Position numbers and translations under genes: made by a program. Of a stretch of 64,000 nucleotides of DNA, positions 11,285-24,349 are shown piece by piece (within the stretch, counting starts at the first letter, position 1; each line of letters begins with the position of its first letter). A model generated the notes under the pieces. It was not told the DNA's origin. It searched no databases and saw only the letters and a program-made list of their open reading frames with translations. This DNA comes from Cycas panzhihuaensis (Eukaryota; Cycadophyta): NCBI GenBank assembly GCA_023213395.1, contig CM041465.1, forward strand, positions 212,233,741-212,297,740. The letters are read 5' to 3'.

Positions 11285-13589
11285 GTAGGTAGGATATAAT
11301 TTTAAACTTCACTAAGTACATCTATTATTAAGTAGGTTCACATAAACATAGGTTTAGGATATAAAACCTCCCCCGTATGGATTCCTCCACCACTCATATT
11401 ATGTGTCTTGTATTATTTCTTTTTGAGTAATATAGCCACTTATTTTTATTAATCTTGGACTTACTTTATATCATGTACATGCATTTGGGTACTTAGCCCC
11501 CATAATATTAATACATATACATAGACCTTATGGCTCCATGCTATATAACATCATAGAATAAAATCTAAAATGTATCAAGGTGTACTCCTCACACCTAATA
11601 GATAGTTTTACTAAGTTCCTTTTATAAAATAAGGGGATGATTACATCTCATTTCATAACTTGAAATGTAAACAAATAAAATACATAATAAAAGGTATATA
11701 AGGAAATATATAATAAAAATGCATTAAGTATATTAAGTGAGTGTTATACGCCTTCCCTCCTTAAAAGGAGAAATGCCATTAATATAACTATGTCATATGA
11801 ACAAATGAAAGCACTATTATTACATTACATTTTTAATTTTTCCTATGGATTCATCTAGTCATAAGTATTTGTTGGGTGCTAAATTTATCAAGAGTAATAT
11901 GGGTGTGTGTGTGTGTGCGTTTTAACATTTAACAACCACTCATTAATCAGAAACATCCAACCAAGTATTGCATAGGGTATTCCACCATTAATACTTTATT
12001 TATTCATCTATCCACATCTACCAATGTGATTACTCTAATCAATCGCATTAAACAAATAACCAATGCTTATAATTGGCCTTATGCTAAGAGTTTGATTTCT
12101 AGAATTATATAAATATAGTTCTACAAAAGCTATATATCTTTATCATTCAAATAACTAACTATAAATACTAACCCTCCATAATGATAAAATGGTATTGAAA
12201 TTATCTTCATAATTACTCATCAACTAAACTAACTCATGACAATATTGATCTCCATCAATTATCAACCTAGTTGGCAAAGTCAACTAGACCCAATGGTTGA
12301 TGTCAACCATGCCAATATTGATGACCAATATCTCTCCTTAACTTAAATTGTATTCCATCATATAATACTTACAAGCCAACATCTCTTATTAGGCTTAATA
12401 AATGTTTAATAACTAAAATAAATAGTTATGATATTACAAGATTAAAATAAATCAAGTTAGAAAAGAAAAAGAGGATTTTGGAGTTAATGGTGTCACATTT
12501 TTTTAATAGAAAGATAAAAAGATTGCTCTAATAAGGTTGTAGCATCAACTTCCATCTAAGTTTTTGAACATATTATTCCATGACTTGTACTACCACTTAT
12601 AGCTCTTTCATTAACATATTTATTGTTAAATCACTTCTAATATGTAAATTAAACTCTAATTAGTCATTAACATAATATGTATTACTAAGGAATTCATCTA
12701 ATTATGCCTACAATTATGTGGTTAATGGCCTTATTTGATCTATAATTATTTGCATCGTATATATATATCATCAAGAGCATCAATAAAACTCTTCCACTAG
12801 GATAAAAGTAAAGCTCTTTGAGTTCCTCTACTACTACAAGCCAACTTTATATATTTTTCTAGTCATCTATATCAACCATTCCTATAAGTCCTTGGCACAT
12901 GATTATAGCCTATTGAGGGACTATATAAATCCATTTTATTATTGAACCATGTTTTCTTTGAATTTCTAAAATTAAGAATATAATCATTGTATGGATGATA
13001 TCTCCTTCTACTTAGAAAGTTTAGTTACCATAATAATAATGTCCATTTGAATAGAACTAAAAATAGGTTTCACAAATTGAGTATGCTTCTCCTTTAGTTG
13101 TTAAATGGATGCTCTCAGTTTAATGACTTCATTAGAAAATACTTAAATATAATTCAATGCATTCTTCTTATAATGAAAAAATTATCTTTCTATCAACTAA
13201 TAATTATCACTACTAAATAATTCAACCTTGTTTCTTAGTCATATGACTAAGTAATTTCTTGATTTAAATGCTAGATATTTAAAGTAATTAATCTCTAAAC
13301 AAACTAGAAAATTGTGAACTAAAATCTTCATTAAAAAAGAGAGAGTTAATAGTTCTCAAAATGAAGTCTAACCAAAAGTATCCTTGACACTCTATTTCTA
13401 TCTCTTCTTTAATTTCTTGTAGTTGATTTTCTACAATAAATGGTGTCATATGCTTAATTATCAACAATGCCTCTATTAAATTATATTCTAATTTTTAGTA
13501 ATATTTTAGTCAATTCTCAACTCCTTAACATGCTCAGGAAGTGCTATTGATAGGTGATCAATTGAATGATCGGTCCCTAATGGATACAT
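11285..13589. other. unassigned AT-rich DNA
   Basis: No frame above 60 codons and no domain recognised on either strand. A short GT run lies near 11900-11920. It should be the right flank of the LINE-1 insertion, so part of it may belong to the gypsy element left of 4853, but I found no integrase or LTR motif to prove that. Confidence 0.4.
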
Positions 13590-15085
13590 GTATTTCTTTA
13601 ATTTTGGGCCCCCTAGCAAAAATCTAGGAACCTTAGATATAATTTCTTCTCTTATATATATTAGGTATGCATTTGTTTACATGAATTTACTTATTGATTG
13701 CTTGGTGTTATATTTTATTAAGCATTTATTTGGTTTACCTATACATATTACATCTCTTATAATGATCAAGTCTTAAATAACTATGTTATAAAGGTATAAT
13801 AAATTAAGTCAATACCTAAGATAGTCACTCTTTCCTCCATTCTGATATTTCTTTATTATTTTGCATTATCTTTTGGCTTTTCTAAGTGTCAGTTTCAACT
13901 TAAAATGAGCTCGTACTCCTTTGGGTTAGATTATATGGGTTAAACATAATTTAAGTTCCCCTCAAATTTAGTTATCCTATAGGTTAGACATAAGTCTATG
14001 CCTCTTTAAGTAATTCATATTGGTTAGCATGAGCATTCTTTATTATTTTTCACCCACATTTATATTATTTTATTTTATTAGCATTAATATTAAATTAAAT
14101 TGATAATTTTATCTATTCCATCATATAAATCTCCTTGAGTAGATGCAAATAAAATGGTCATGATCTAAAAATATACATTGTATGAAGAGGTTATATCTCT
14201 TTTATGTTTTTATATTCTCCCATTATTTAGATTTGCAATGCTTAAGGTTGACTTCATATTAATTCCTTAAAAATAGTGTAATTAATACTCATTAATCTTT
14301 AAAAAACTTACATAATAATATATTTTAAGATTTAATATCCTTTTAGCCTCTTTATTTTATTATAAATACCCTTATTACCTTCCCATTTAATATATATCTT
14401 CATGATCATTATAGTTGATATTCATGCCATCTTTATTCCTTGCTTACTGACACTCAAGTAAGATACTTTTTATGGTTTTTATTATGGAGTTAACATCATC
14501 AATATCAATCTACTTAGTTTGATCTCTCACTTTTATTTTATTTTGGGTTTAAATATTTTTCTATTATATTACTATCATGTTATTTCCTTTCATTTTTTTG
14601 CTTATTTATTTTATCATTTAAAGAATTTATCAAGTGATTGTTAGTATGACTCACTCATAATCTCATTACTAGATGAGGTAACTCCTAATTTCCTTTTATA
14701 TTTGATATTTAATAATCTTTAATAGAATAATGGCTTCTTGGTAGTTCTCCTTATGATATCATTTTATAGGTAGAATAAATAAAAGGAATTATAAGTGCTT
14801 CACTAAGGACTCGCACATCAAATGAAGGTACACATTGAACTTTAAACTAAAAAAATAGCCTCTTTTGTACCTTGTTTGATTACTTTTAGCAAAAGAAAGA
14901 AAGAAACATTAGTTTATGTCATGAGTCAATAACTCTTCTTTATTAAAAGTCATCTAGTGCTTTCATCACACATAGGATACATGCTACTTGTAATATGAGA
15001 TTTGCCTCTTTCTCCTTAGGTGTACCTTGGGTCTAAGTCTTATACTATGTAGGAGAAGTAAAACCCTCTATTAGTAAATATTTTA
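13590..15085. repeat. ~1.5-kb repeat, copy A
   Basis: Matches 24350-25640 and its continuation 30371-30535 in the same orientation. Clear anchors are the AACCTTAGATATAATT block near 13630 (24387), the TAATGATCAA block near 13758 (24504), the TATAAATACCCTTATT block near 14360 (25103), and the TCTTTCTCCTTAGGTGTA block near 15008 (30459). No reading frame longer than 62 codons. Length, direct orientation and a TATAAATA box suggest long LTRs of one element, but I found no primer site or TG/CA ends, so a dispersed repeat is equally possible. Confidence 0.65.
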
Positions 15086-15392
15086 ACAACCTTACTAGGG
15101 ACACATCTTTTCTTTTATATATAAATCCTTACTTGACCTTGTTGTCACTTATAAATAGACTTTATAAGTGTCTTAAAGTGTTATAAAGCCCTCTTAATAA
15201 TCCTTGATATATAAAACACTAAGTAAATGGTCTGTTTCTTACTTATTTTCTCTATTTAACATTTATTTACTTACTTTTTGTGCTTAAAACATTAAATTTT
15301 TTTATGCCAACTCATTGTTCTAAGGTTCTACTTATAAGTTTTCATTCACTTATTACTATTCCACCTCAAAATGGGAAAAAAAAAACATAGTC
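15086..15392. other. unassigned AT-rich DNA left of LINE-3
   Basis: About 300 bases between repeat copy A and LINE-3. I see nothing coding in it. An A-run at 15375-15385 lies just outside the LINE target duplication. Confidence 0.4.
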
Positions 15393-15401
15393 CTAATAAA
15401 C
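15393..15401. repeat. LINE-3 target-site duplication, left copy
   Basis: CTAATAAAC, identical to 21661-21669. It abuts the T-run (15402-15413) that is the minus-strand poly-A tail. Confidence 0.6.
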
Positions 15402-15580
15402 TTTTTTTTTTTTGGTAAGGTAAAATAAATAAATCATGGGTTTTAAAATAGGATCCCACAACCTAGTACATCCAAAAATGTATTAGTCAATTCACTCCAT
15501 GGTCGTAATAGACTCACAACCAAATAAGGTATAAAATAAACACTAGAATCAGCTAGATCATGCCAAGACAGGCCCCATGG

Positions 15581-18500
15581 CTAGCTCTCACGAACCTTTT
15601 CCTCCTCTACCAGTCTCATAAATTCCTCGAGGATAACCTCCCTCCATACATTTGAACTCTTGTTCCTCGCTCCCCAGTTAGCTAAATTGTCTGTCACTTT
15701 ATTACCTTCCCTATAGGTATGATGAAGCTGGACATTCTCCAACCCTTTTAGTGCTTCCTAGGCATCCTTAACCATAGCCTACATTCTCCAATCTAGAGTA
15801 GCTAAACCATTTAGAAATTTTATCACATTAAGTGAATCACCTTTAATCACCACCTTGCCAAATCCTCACTCAAGGGCCAACTCCATAACTTTTAGCATAG
15901 CAGCCATCTCATCCATGTGATTCATCTACTGATCATAGTACTCTGTAAAGGCCCAAATAACCTTCCCTTTGGCATCTCTACAGATACCTCTCACCTAACC
16001 TCCCTAGGGTTTCCTTTTGATGCCCCATCAAATTTTGTTTTTACCCAGTGGTATTTCGGTAGTATCCAAGAACATATCCTTCTCTTCCCTACCTGGATAC
16101 CTAGCTTTAGTCCCCACTTATTTAGGATTGTCCCTTCTATCACTGATACCACTTCTCCTCTATGAGTTTTACATTCTCTCTAATCTTAGTATGAATAATA
16201 TTGAGGATTCCATTTACATCTATCTATTTATCCTGGAAAATCCTCTTGTTTCTTTCTTTCTATGGATTCCATGCCATTAATGAAAAGGCAATTCTCTAGG
16301 TACTACCAAGAACTTTGCTTCTAAAGGGGCCCTGCTAAGAGATCCATTGGTCTATAGTGTTCTCTGATTGCACCCATTGGACTTCAAAGAGATCGAACAA
16401 CAACCTCAAAACCTCCTTGAAAAAGGAACAATGGAGGAAAATGTGGTCAACAGATTCCTCTTCTTTATATCATAAGACACACTTGTTTGTCATCTGAAAG
16501 ACTCTCTTCATCAAATTGTCCATCATTAATACCTTATTTTTCAGACAAATCCACCAAAAAATAGTTATTTTTGGAATAAGATCTAATTTCCATACCCCTT
16601 CCAATAGCTTATTCCTCTAATCCCCTCTTTCTACACATAGGAAATGGTATCCTTACTTTACTGAATACTCCCCTGATAAGGTTGAGGGCCAAACCACTGA
16701 GTCAGGAATTTTTATTTTCAGGATGTAAAACTTGTTTAGTATCCTGCTGAGATTTTCTACACTCTCTTGGGAACTAATCTCCCCTAGGAGATTCTCAAAG
16801 CTCCGCCATCTTCTTTCTCTCCCTTCACTAGTCAAGTAATCCTTGACATAAACCCCTAAACTCCTCTCATAAGGGGCCTAAAGGGGAGCAAGATCAAGCC
16901 TACATTTTAGGCTCTTATCACCACACCATATATCCTCCCAAAAATTAATAGTATTCCCATCACCCAATTTCCATCTCACCCTAGCCTTTAACAAGCTTCT
17001 GGACTTAAGAATACTCCTCTATGCTACTAACCTAGAAGAGGGAATTATACTCATTTAATAAAGAACATCCCTGAAGGTACTTTTGGGATAGAATCTTACC
17101 CCAAAGGCCTTTCCCTCCTTTAATTAAGCACCATCCTAGCTTTGCCACTAACGTTGTGTTAAATAATGACATTCTTCTCAGATTTAGTCTTCCAACCTAT
17201 TTTAGGGCATAAACTTTATTCCAATTTACTAGGTGGATTCTATCCTTCTCCTTCATCCCCAACCACAAAAATCTTTTTTGAATTGATTCCAGTACCATCA
17301 AAACCCTAACTAGTAATATGAATACTAACATCCAATAAATTGGAATACTTTGTAAGGAGGTATCCACTAATTGAAGCTTTCTATCCTGGCTAAGGAGAGC
17401 CCCTTTCCGTCTTGATAACTTCCTCCTGATCTGGTCAATAGCAGGGTCCCACATTTCTATCGTCATCTTCCCAACAAATAAGGGCATCCTTAGGTAACTA
17501 GTGGGCAACTTTTGAATCTCCATCTCTAATATTCTACTTATCCTTCTTTGGGTAGTAACCAAGGTACTTAAGAAACATACACAGCTTTTATTCAAGTTTA
17601 CCTTATGGTTTGTAGCCAACTCAAATCTTCTCATTCCTTCTTTAAACCTGAGGGCCTCCCTTAGGCTACTTTCCCAAAAAATATGTTGTCATCTACAAAT
17701 TGGTGGTGCACAATGTTGTCTAATCCAGACATCGGTCTAAGTCTTATGACCAGCCCCTATCTTTTGGCTTCCTCTATTGCCCTACCTAACAATTCAACCA
17801 AGATAATAAATAGGTAGGGGGATAGAGGTTCCCCCTATCTTAGCCCTCTGAATCTCGAGAAAAATCTAGAAGATATACCATTAATAATAATAGAGTATTG
17901 AGGATTAGAAATACAAAGCTTCATCCATTCTCTCCATCTCACTCCAAATCCAAAAGCATGCAAGCATTTGAACAAGCAATCCTAAGAGACTTTATTATAG
18001 GCCTTCGAGAGATCAATCTTTATTATCAGACTAGGCTCCCTTCTTTCATTGGCTGAATGAAGAGTTTCATGAATCATAATAATACCATATGTGATCTATC
18101 TGCCTTGCATAAACCCCTCTTAATTCTAAGAAATAATTTGAGGAATAGTCTTTTTTAGCCTATTCAATAGCACCTTTGCTAAGATCTTATACTTCATGTT
18201 GCAATGGTTGATGGGCTAGACTCCTCCAACTTTTTAGCCCCTTCCTTTTTTGGAATTAACACTAGGAATATGGATTGCCATTCCTAAAGGATCTTTTCAT
18301 TTGCTTGAAACTCTTTAATCGCCTCCATAAGATCTTCCTTGATTAAGTCCCATAATTCTTAAAAGAATGCAAGGGGAAATCCATCTAGCCCAAGCACTTT
18401 CTCTCTTTTCATACCAAAGACTACTTTCTCCACTTCTTCTTGAGTAAAGGGTGTTGTCAACATGGCATTCTAATTTTCATTGACCAATCTAGGAATAGTC

Positions 18501-19770
18501 CTCATGAAGTCCTTTCTGGCCTCCTTATCCCCCCCAGTGGTTCTGTAAACAAATCCATAAAATAAGTAATAGTTGTATTTTTTAAATCTTCTAAACTATT
18601 CACTTCCATGCCATCTTCCTTTTGGAGTTTGCTAATCTTATTACTAGCTCTGTGCTTTACAATAGTTATATGGAAAATTTTGGTGTTTCTATCTCCCTAT
18701 GCTAACCAAATGGCCCTCAATTTTTGCCTCTAGTGAATTTCTTCTCTAGTTAACAACTCCTCTAGATTCTTAATAAGGTCTTTTTCTCCTTTATCCAAAT
18801 CCTAAATCCTTCCTTCTACATGGATTCCAATGTCAACATCATTCAGATCCTTGATGATTTAATCCTTAGTGTGAATATTCTAGAACACCTCTTTATTCCA
18901 ACTCTTTGCTTGCCTCTTAACCCAATCCAACTTCTTCAAGAATCTATACATAGCATGCCCTTGAACAGGAACCTTCTACCATTCCTCAACCTTCTACCTA
19001 AACTCAAGATGTCTAAGCCACATCAATTTAAATCTGAAGGGAGACCCCTTATGATTCTCCATATCTGAGAAGACAAACTGAAGAGGAGAGTGATTTGAGT
19101 TGATTTTCAATAAGGCCTCTAACGTAAAGTCATTAAAGCACCTAGGCCACTAGAAATTTACTATAACTCTATCCAGCTTGATCTGGATAAGTTGGTTCAC
19201 CAACCTCTTGTTTAACTGCATGAACCAAGCTCCTCTAAGCATGACATCCGCTAACCCTCCTTTTTATATGAAGCTACCCAACTCATGCATACTATTTGAC
19301 CACCCTTCCTACCCCCCTCTCTTCTCAACCAGGCAAAGGGCTACATTGAAATCACCCAGCACCAACCAGGGTACCCCACAACCCTCATGGTATTCCAAGA
19401 TACTATCCCAGAGATTCCTCCTATCCTTCAGTAGATTTGGAGCATAAACATTTGTAGCTATCCACTTTAGATTGTTCCTCTTGTGAGTGAACCACATAGA
19501 GATATAGGAGACCCTTTCCTTGAATATCTCCTCTATCCACTCATCTAGATTCCACATCACCATTAAGCCTCCATCCCCTTGGCCACAATTTACTCCTATG
19601 CATTTTGCTTTCTTCCATATTCTATTCTTAGCTCTCAAGCTATTATCCATGTTAAGCTTAGTTTCTTGTAAGAAGATAATATTAGGTTTTTCTCTCATCC
19701 TCATATCTCTTAAAATCCTTTGTTTAGAGGGGGCATTCATCCCCCTAACATTCCATGAAATAAGCTTTAT
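15581..19770 (-). pseudogene. LINE-3 ORF2 (endonuclease, RT, RNase H), broken
   Basis: Minus-strand ORF2. The presumed start codon is now ATA at 19770-19768, followed by KLISWNVRGMN. The endonuclease is open for about 150 codons: WNVRG, FLQETKL, VTNVYAP-like ATNVYAPN, and LVLGDFN. The later S-D-H motif reads NSNHSPL (near 19105), so a catalytic Asp is now Asn. RT follows (about 18480-17690) with FVDDNIFF near 17683-17700. A 145-codon open piece at 17197-17634 covers the region after the RT core. The zinc finger reads MTNKCVL then EEESVDHIFLHC near 16430-16500. RNase H has KFDGASKGNPRE near 16010-16045, KGDSLNVIKF and NLANWGARNKS. The stop is TAG at 15583-15581. Confidence 0.88.
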
Positions 19771-20994
19771 CTCTTTTTTCTTTTCTTATAGATCTCTGCA
19801 GCTTCTATTTGATCCTGACCTTCAACTCTAGATCTTAGTCGAGGCCCTTCGAAGAACCCATTATTCAGAGTTTTCTGATTGCCCTGGTCTACTTGGGCCA
19901 ATGCTTCCCTCTCTCTTAATATCTTCATAGATAGCCTTCCCACCCTTCTTTCAAACCCAACATCTACAATATTCCTCTGACCTACTTTCTTTTGATCCCC
20001 CTGAGGTAGGATCTCCTTGGTCTCTCCTTTTGGGTATGTTTAATGGTTACCACCTTCACCTCTATCGTTAGTAGAATCTGAGCCTCCTCCTCTCCCTCCT
20101 CATAGAGAGTATCCTCCTCATTGGGGTTAAACTTCATCCCCATATCCCCAATCTCCAAAAGAGGGCTCTCTACTCTCCCCTACTCTTGGGATTCTGACTT
20201 CTTTAGAGAGATATCCTCTAGAGGATCATTCTCTACCTATTTAACCTCATCCTCTTTCATATCCCCAGGGTATTTCTGAGGTGGGTGGCCCATCCTTCTG
20301 CATACTAAACACTTAAAATTATCCATCTTGTATATCACTGGCTATGCCTTACTCCAATCCTCTAAATCAATCCACACTTCATCCAGGAGGGGTTTGTCAA
20401 CTCTAGCCAGGGCATAAAACTTAGCATTTATTAGCATGTTTCTATTTCTTGTGGCAGAATCAACTACTAGAAGGGGACCAATGGCCTTCGACACGCCCTT
20501 CAAAACCTCCATATTCCATAATTACAGTGGGAGCCTAGGTAGTTGGATCCATATTGGTGCTTGTTTTACCATAGGTATTAATGGGTTAAAATTGTTATGC
20601 CATTTTTCTAACATTAGGGCTTTTCTCCCTAACATCCAAGGAGCCTTCAAGAGGATGTCAGTCATATCTTCCTATATGGTGAACTTAAATAATACACACC
20701 CCTTTAGCATCGCTATAACTTCTACAAGACTAACAGTCCTCCATATTGACCTAACCCAATTCCTTATGGCTTCCAAACTTGGTCTAGGTCCAAAGAATCT
20801 GCCAACTAGGTAGTTCTCCCAGTATTTCTCCATTATTTCCACTAGTTTCTTTGGTATTTGTAATATGACTTTGTTATCTTGGAGTATAGGTATTAAATCA
20901 TATTCCTCCTTTTCTCTAGATCTTAGAACCTTAATATAAGATCTCCCCTAATAGGAATTTTGAGATTGGTTTTGGTTCCTTAGTTCCTCCATAT
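19767..20994 (-). pseudogene. LINE-3 ORF1 (DUF4283-like, CCHC-like knuckle), broken
   Basis: RNA-binding ORF1 protein of the LINE. Start ATG at 20994-20992 (MEELRNQNQSQ); stop TAA at 19769-19767, overlapping the first codon of ORF2. The DUF4283-like domain is nearly continuous from about 20945 to 20340: YWENYLVGRFFG, IPKKLVEIM, DILLKAPWMLGRKALMLEKW, and IWIQLPRLPL. It is followed by a knuckle of the form C-x2-C-x4-H (CLVCRRMGHP near 20285-20315), whose last Cys is not obvious. The tail is hydrophilic and ends in YKKRKKR. A few TAG stops and at least one frameshift interrupt it. The plus-strand open frame at 20436-20813 is its shadow. Confidence 0.85.
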
Positions 20995-21660
20995 TATAAG
21001 TAAATATTATCTAAAGAAAAATTTAGAAATAATGATAGGGAATAATAACTTGACTCATAGTCTTTCTACTTCCATCTTCCCTCTCCTGTTAGAGCATCTA
21101 CAACCTTTGGTAGCCTGCCTCTAATAATCCTTTTAGATCCATAGCCCTTTTAAATAAAAGTTATCCTCCCGTCACTGTCACCTCTTCTTCTTCCACCGAA
21201 GTGTCCTTGTCTCTAGCTGGAACAAAGGAAGAAGATTTATGTTCTTTCTAACTAAAAGAAGTGGTAGAACCCTTAGCGTCTTCCATACTTTGATCTAAAT
21301 AGATCCCCAGATTTCCATTTCACCATGATGGCACACCTCCTTCCTCTATCTATACTAGAAGTTTGTCTCTAGTGTTGGCCGATCAAACCTACACTATACT
21401 TTTCATGCCATTCATTCGCCCTCTCTACACATCCTGAGGAGGTAATAGACCCATCAACTTCCTTTCTCCATGGTGTCATCCTGCTGGGGGACCCCCCTCT
21501 CCTTTGACTCAGATCTACCTCTATTACCTTCAGCCCTAGCTGCCTTAACGCAAATAACCAGATGCTGCTTAAAACCTTACCAGACACTCTGAGTTACCCA
21601 TAGCCCTAACAAACTTGTTTATGTCTAAACATGCTCATTTTCATTTAATAGCCTTTATTA
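20995..21660 (-). other. LINE-3 5' leader
   Basis: Upstream part of LINE-3 before the ORF1 start. It has somewhat higher GC than the flanking AT-rich DNA and no recognisable coding domain; the 72-codon minus frame at 21369-21587 matches nothing I know. By position it would hold an internal promoter. The boundary at 21660 rests on the nine-base direct repeat. Confidence 0.5.
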
Positions 21661-21669
21661 CTAATAAAC
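21661..21669. repeat. LINE-3 target-site duplication, right copy
   Basis: CTAATAAAC, identical to 15393-15401 at the other end of the element. Confidence 0.6.
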
Positions 21670-23085
21670 AAAGTCACTTCTCTATTGCAAACATTCTTGA
21701 TTAGTGGTCCTATATATCTAAATGATGATATTACACCATCAAATTTTTGGTTTTAAGCTCTATTTAGGAGTTTTATCTTCTCTTATGCTAGATCTATTTC
21801 TAAATTTATTTAATAATTATTTTTGTTTCTAAATAATTAGTTAAATTATCATCACATTTATTAGAGGAGTTTGGCACATTTCCATATATATATCAAGTAG
21901 AAATTCATTTGATTTAGCACTTTTTATTTTATTTTTTTGGTCTAGTTTCATTGATCTACAACTCACTAGTATTTACTTGTATTAAATTCACTCTAAATTT
22001 TCATCTAATATCCTTTTGAACTTACTACATTTCTTGCCTCTAATTAATGAATCTTCTGTATAAAAATTCAAGATAAACTTCACAACCATTAGGTTTTTCT
22101 TTAATTTAATCAAAGATCCATATATTCTCATACCTATGCAAGCAATTAGGATTATACCCATTTTGCTTTTTTCCCTTAATCATCTACAATCCTTTGGTCA
22201 AACCATGCATGACACAAATAAACAAAGTTATAGGACATATTTTTAAAAATTAGCTGATTCTTTTTTTCCTTTTCATTAGCCTCATTAAATTCAGCTCAAT
22301 TTTATAATCACTCAAGTCTTTCTAGCTCCTAAATTCCCCATCTTATACTCACATATGCAACTTGCATAACCATATCCAAAACTCCTAAAGGAGATAAATA
22401 CCCTTTTTGCACCTCAAAACTTGATTTTCTATGACACATTCTTACTTCTTTGACTATATCTCATGTGATTAATATTAAATTTTTAATTTGTCTAAACTGG
22501 CCTAATCTTAACTCATACACTTTCATAATGAGTAATCACATGAACCTATTTTTACAACATTTGGTAGCCAATTTAATTATCAAAGTTTAATCAATGATCT
22601 TACAAAACCCTTAACACACTATTTTCAATGATATGTATTCACTATTTCACTCATAATCTTTTTGTATGACATCCATTTTGCAAATCATCTAAATGGGTAG
22701 ATTTTTGATTTAGACATTATCATAATGAGTACTCACATGAGTATTTTTGTAAATTATTTGATAGGTAATTTAATGAGTAAAAATTAATCATTTAAAAAAT
22801 GTCACTTTAATTTATTTTTTCCCTTAAACCTATTTCACAATGTTTACATTTGGTCCCTTGAGAAGAATATCTTTATAGAAGATATTCCTTAGCACCTAAC
22901 CCTTCTTGAACCAGATTTTATTCCCCCTACATATTTAGAAGTGGATGTAGTCTCTCATATTCCATAACCTCTAAGAGGTGAAGTTATATCATCTTCATCT
23001 ATCTTTGCACTTTTAGGAGTAGCGTTCCATTATCTATTCAATCTATAATAACCTTAAGTTTCCTACCTAGAACCCTACATATACT
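21670..23085. other. unassigned AT-rich DNA with an imperfect direct repeat
   Basis: No domain recognised. A segment around 22524-22610 (with CATAATGAGTAATCACATGA) is repeated imperfectly around 22721-22800, offset about 197 bp. This may be part of an old LTR or satellite-like duplication. Confidence 0.4.
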
Positions 23086-23568
23086 TTGAATTATAATACT
23101 ATTGTAGCTAAATTCTTGGGTCCTCCTTCAACAACTTCTCTCTATTATAGTTGGGCATGTTTAACCCCTATATTACAAGCTTTAGGAGCCCAAGCATCTT
23201 CTCAAAATGTCTCATCACATAATGTTACTACACATAACCCCATAGGGGAACCCATATCTAATCTAGGTTTGAACCCTCTCATGTAAGGTGTTCAAACTAG
23301 TTGGTCTAGTATAAGTGGTCCATAACCTACTTATGCTTACCTGCTTCCTCATCCTAATATTAAATTAGCCATGGTCAATTTATACAACCTACCTCTAAAG
23401 TATCTAACAATAAATCCTATAATTCATATTTTAACAAGTTCCACCTCTAATTACTACCCAATTTCCTATTACTTTCACTCAACTACTCCAAGATTTAGGC
23501 ACTTTGTTAAATCAAAGAATAAACCTCCAACTTGGAACTTTAGGCTATTAACACTTGTAACTCAATAG
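23086..23568 (+). pseudogene. unidentified coding remnant (possibly retrotransposon gag)
   Basis: One frame stays open from 23086 to 23568 except for two stops near 23285 and 23323, about 160 codons in all. The predicted product is rich in Pro, Ser, Asn and Tyr (for example PTYAYLLPHPNIKLAM near 23325-23370). I do not recognise a domain. Low-complexity stretches of this kind occur in Gag proteins of plant Ty3/gypsy elements, and it lies between the two copies of the ~1.5-kb repeat, so a decayed gag is my guess. It could also be chance. Confidence 0.3.
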
Positions 23569-23754
23569 TGACATTTTTCTAAAACCGGCACTATCACTTC
23601 ATAATAAGTTCAAATTACAAGTAATCCCTTCTATTTTTATATCCCCCATCCTATTAGTTTGGTTTAGGTTTCATACCTCAACCTCCTATATCTCACAGTA
23701 TTTTACCATAAAAATCCATCTATTATTCATTAAACTATAGATGTGTTCAATCAT

Positions 23755-23759
23755 GTGTG

Positions 23760-23808
<49 letters not shown>
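23755..23808. repeat. (TG/TA)n(GA)n compound microsatellite
   Basis: A short GT stretch runs into TA repeats and then GA repeats (about 23780-23807). Purine-rich on the plus strand. No link to a gene. Confidence 0.9.
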
Positions 23809-23809
<1 letters not shown>

Positions 23810-24349
23810 ATCTTAACTAATAATTTAGTAATGGATAGACTTGATTAACATATACAAAAGAGAAGTTATAACTAGATGGAGTGAGATACTAATATTATCA
23901 TTCTTGAATGTCACACCCCATGTTAATTTTTATTAAGATGTACAAATTTTATATTTGTATATTATTTTCCTTATTGACCAATTCTTACACTCTCCCATAT
24001 CCATCAAATTATTCTTTCTAAAGTAAGTCTTAAATTATTGTTTCCACATTTATGGCATTATTTATTCATATATATAGAAGAAAACTAAGGAAATCCTAGT
24101 CCTTATGTACCTATTAGGATTACTTGAGATTACACTAGTAATGTTATGCTTATTGTAGGGTTTTCCACCTTTGCTACACTTATAAAATTATAAATTAAAC
24201 ATTCTAGATTCAACCCCTAGTATATCCTACTCATATAGAACCTTGCATAGAATATTAGTAATATTATATGTTTAGACATAGGACATAATATTATTGATGT
24301 TTTCTCTTTATTGTATGAGCTTCGTCGAGCTCTCTTATAAAGGGAAAAA

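Larger units (their letters stand above)
15402..21660 (-). mobile_element. LINE-3: full-length L1-type non-LTR retrotransposon
   Basis: A 6.26-kb LINE on the minus strand. Reading right to left: 5' leader (21660-20995), ORF1 with DUF4283-like domain and zinc knuckle, ORF2 with endonuclease, reverse transcriptase, zinc finger and RNase H, a short 3' UTR, and a tail seen as a T-run at 15402-15413. Flanked by a nine-base direct repeat. Its ORF1 and endonuclease are the best preserved of the three LINEs, yet stops and frameshifts still block expression. It lies between the two copies of the ~1.5-kb repeat. Confidence 0.9.

Noticed and set aside
20436-20813. 125-codon plus-strand frame
   Set aside because: Antisense shadow of LINE-3 ORF1, whose DUF4283-like domain is clear on the minus strand.
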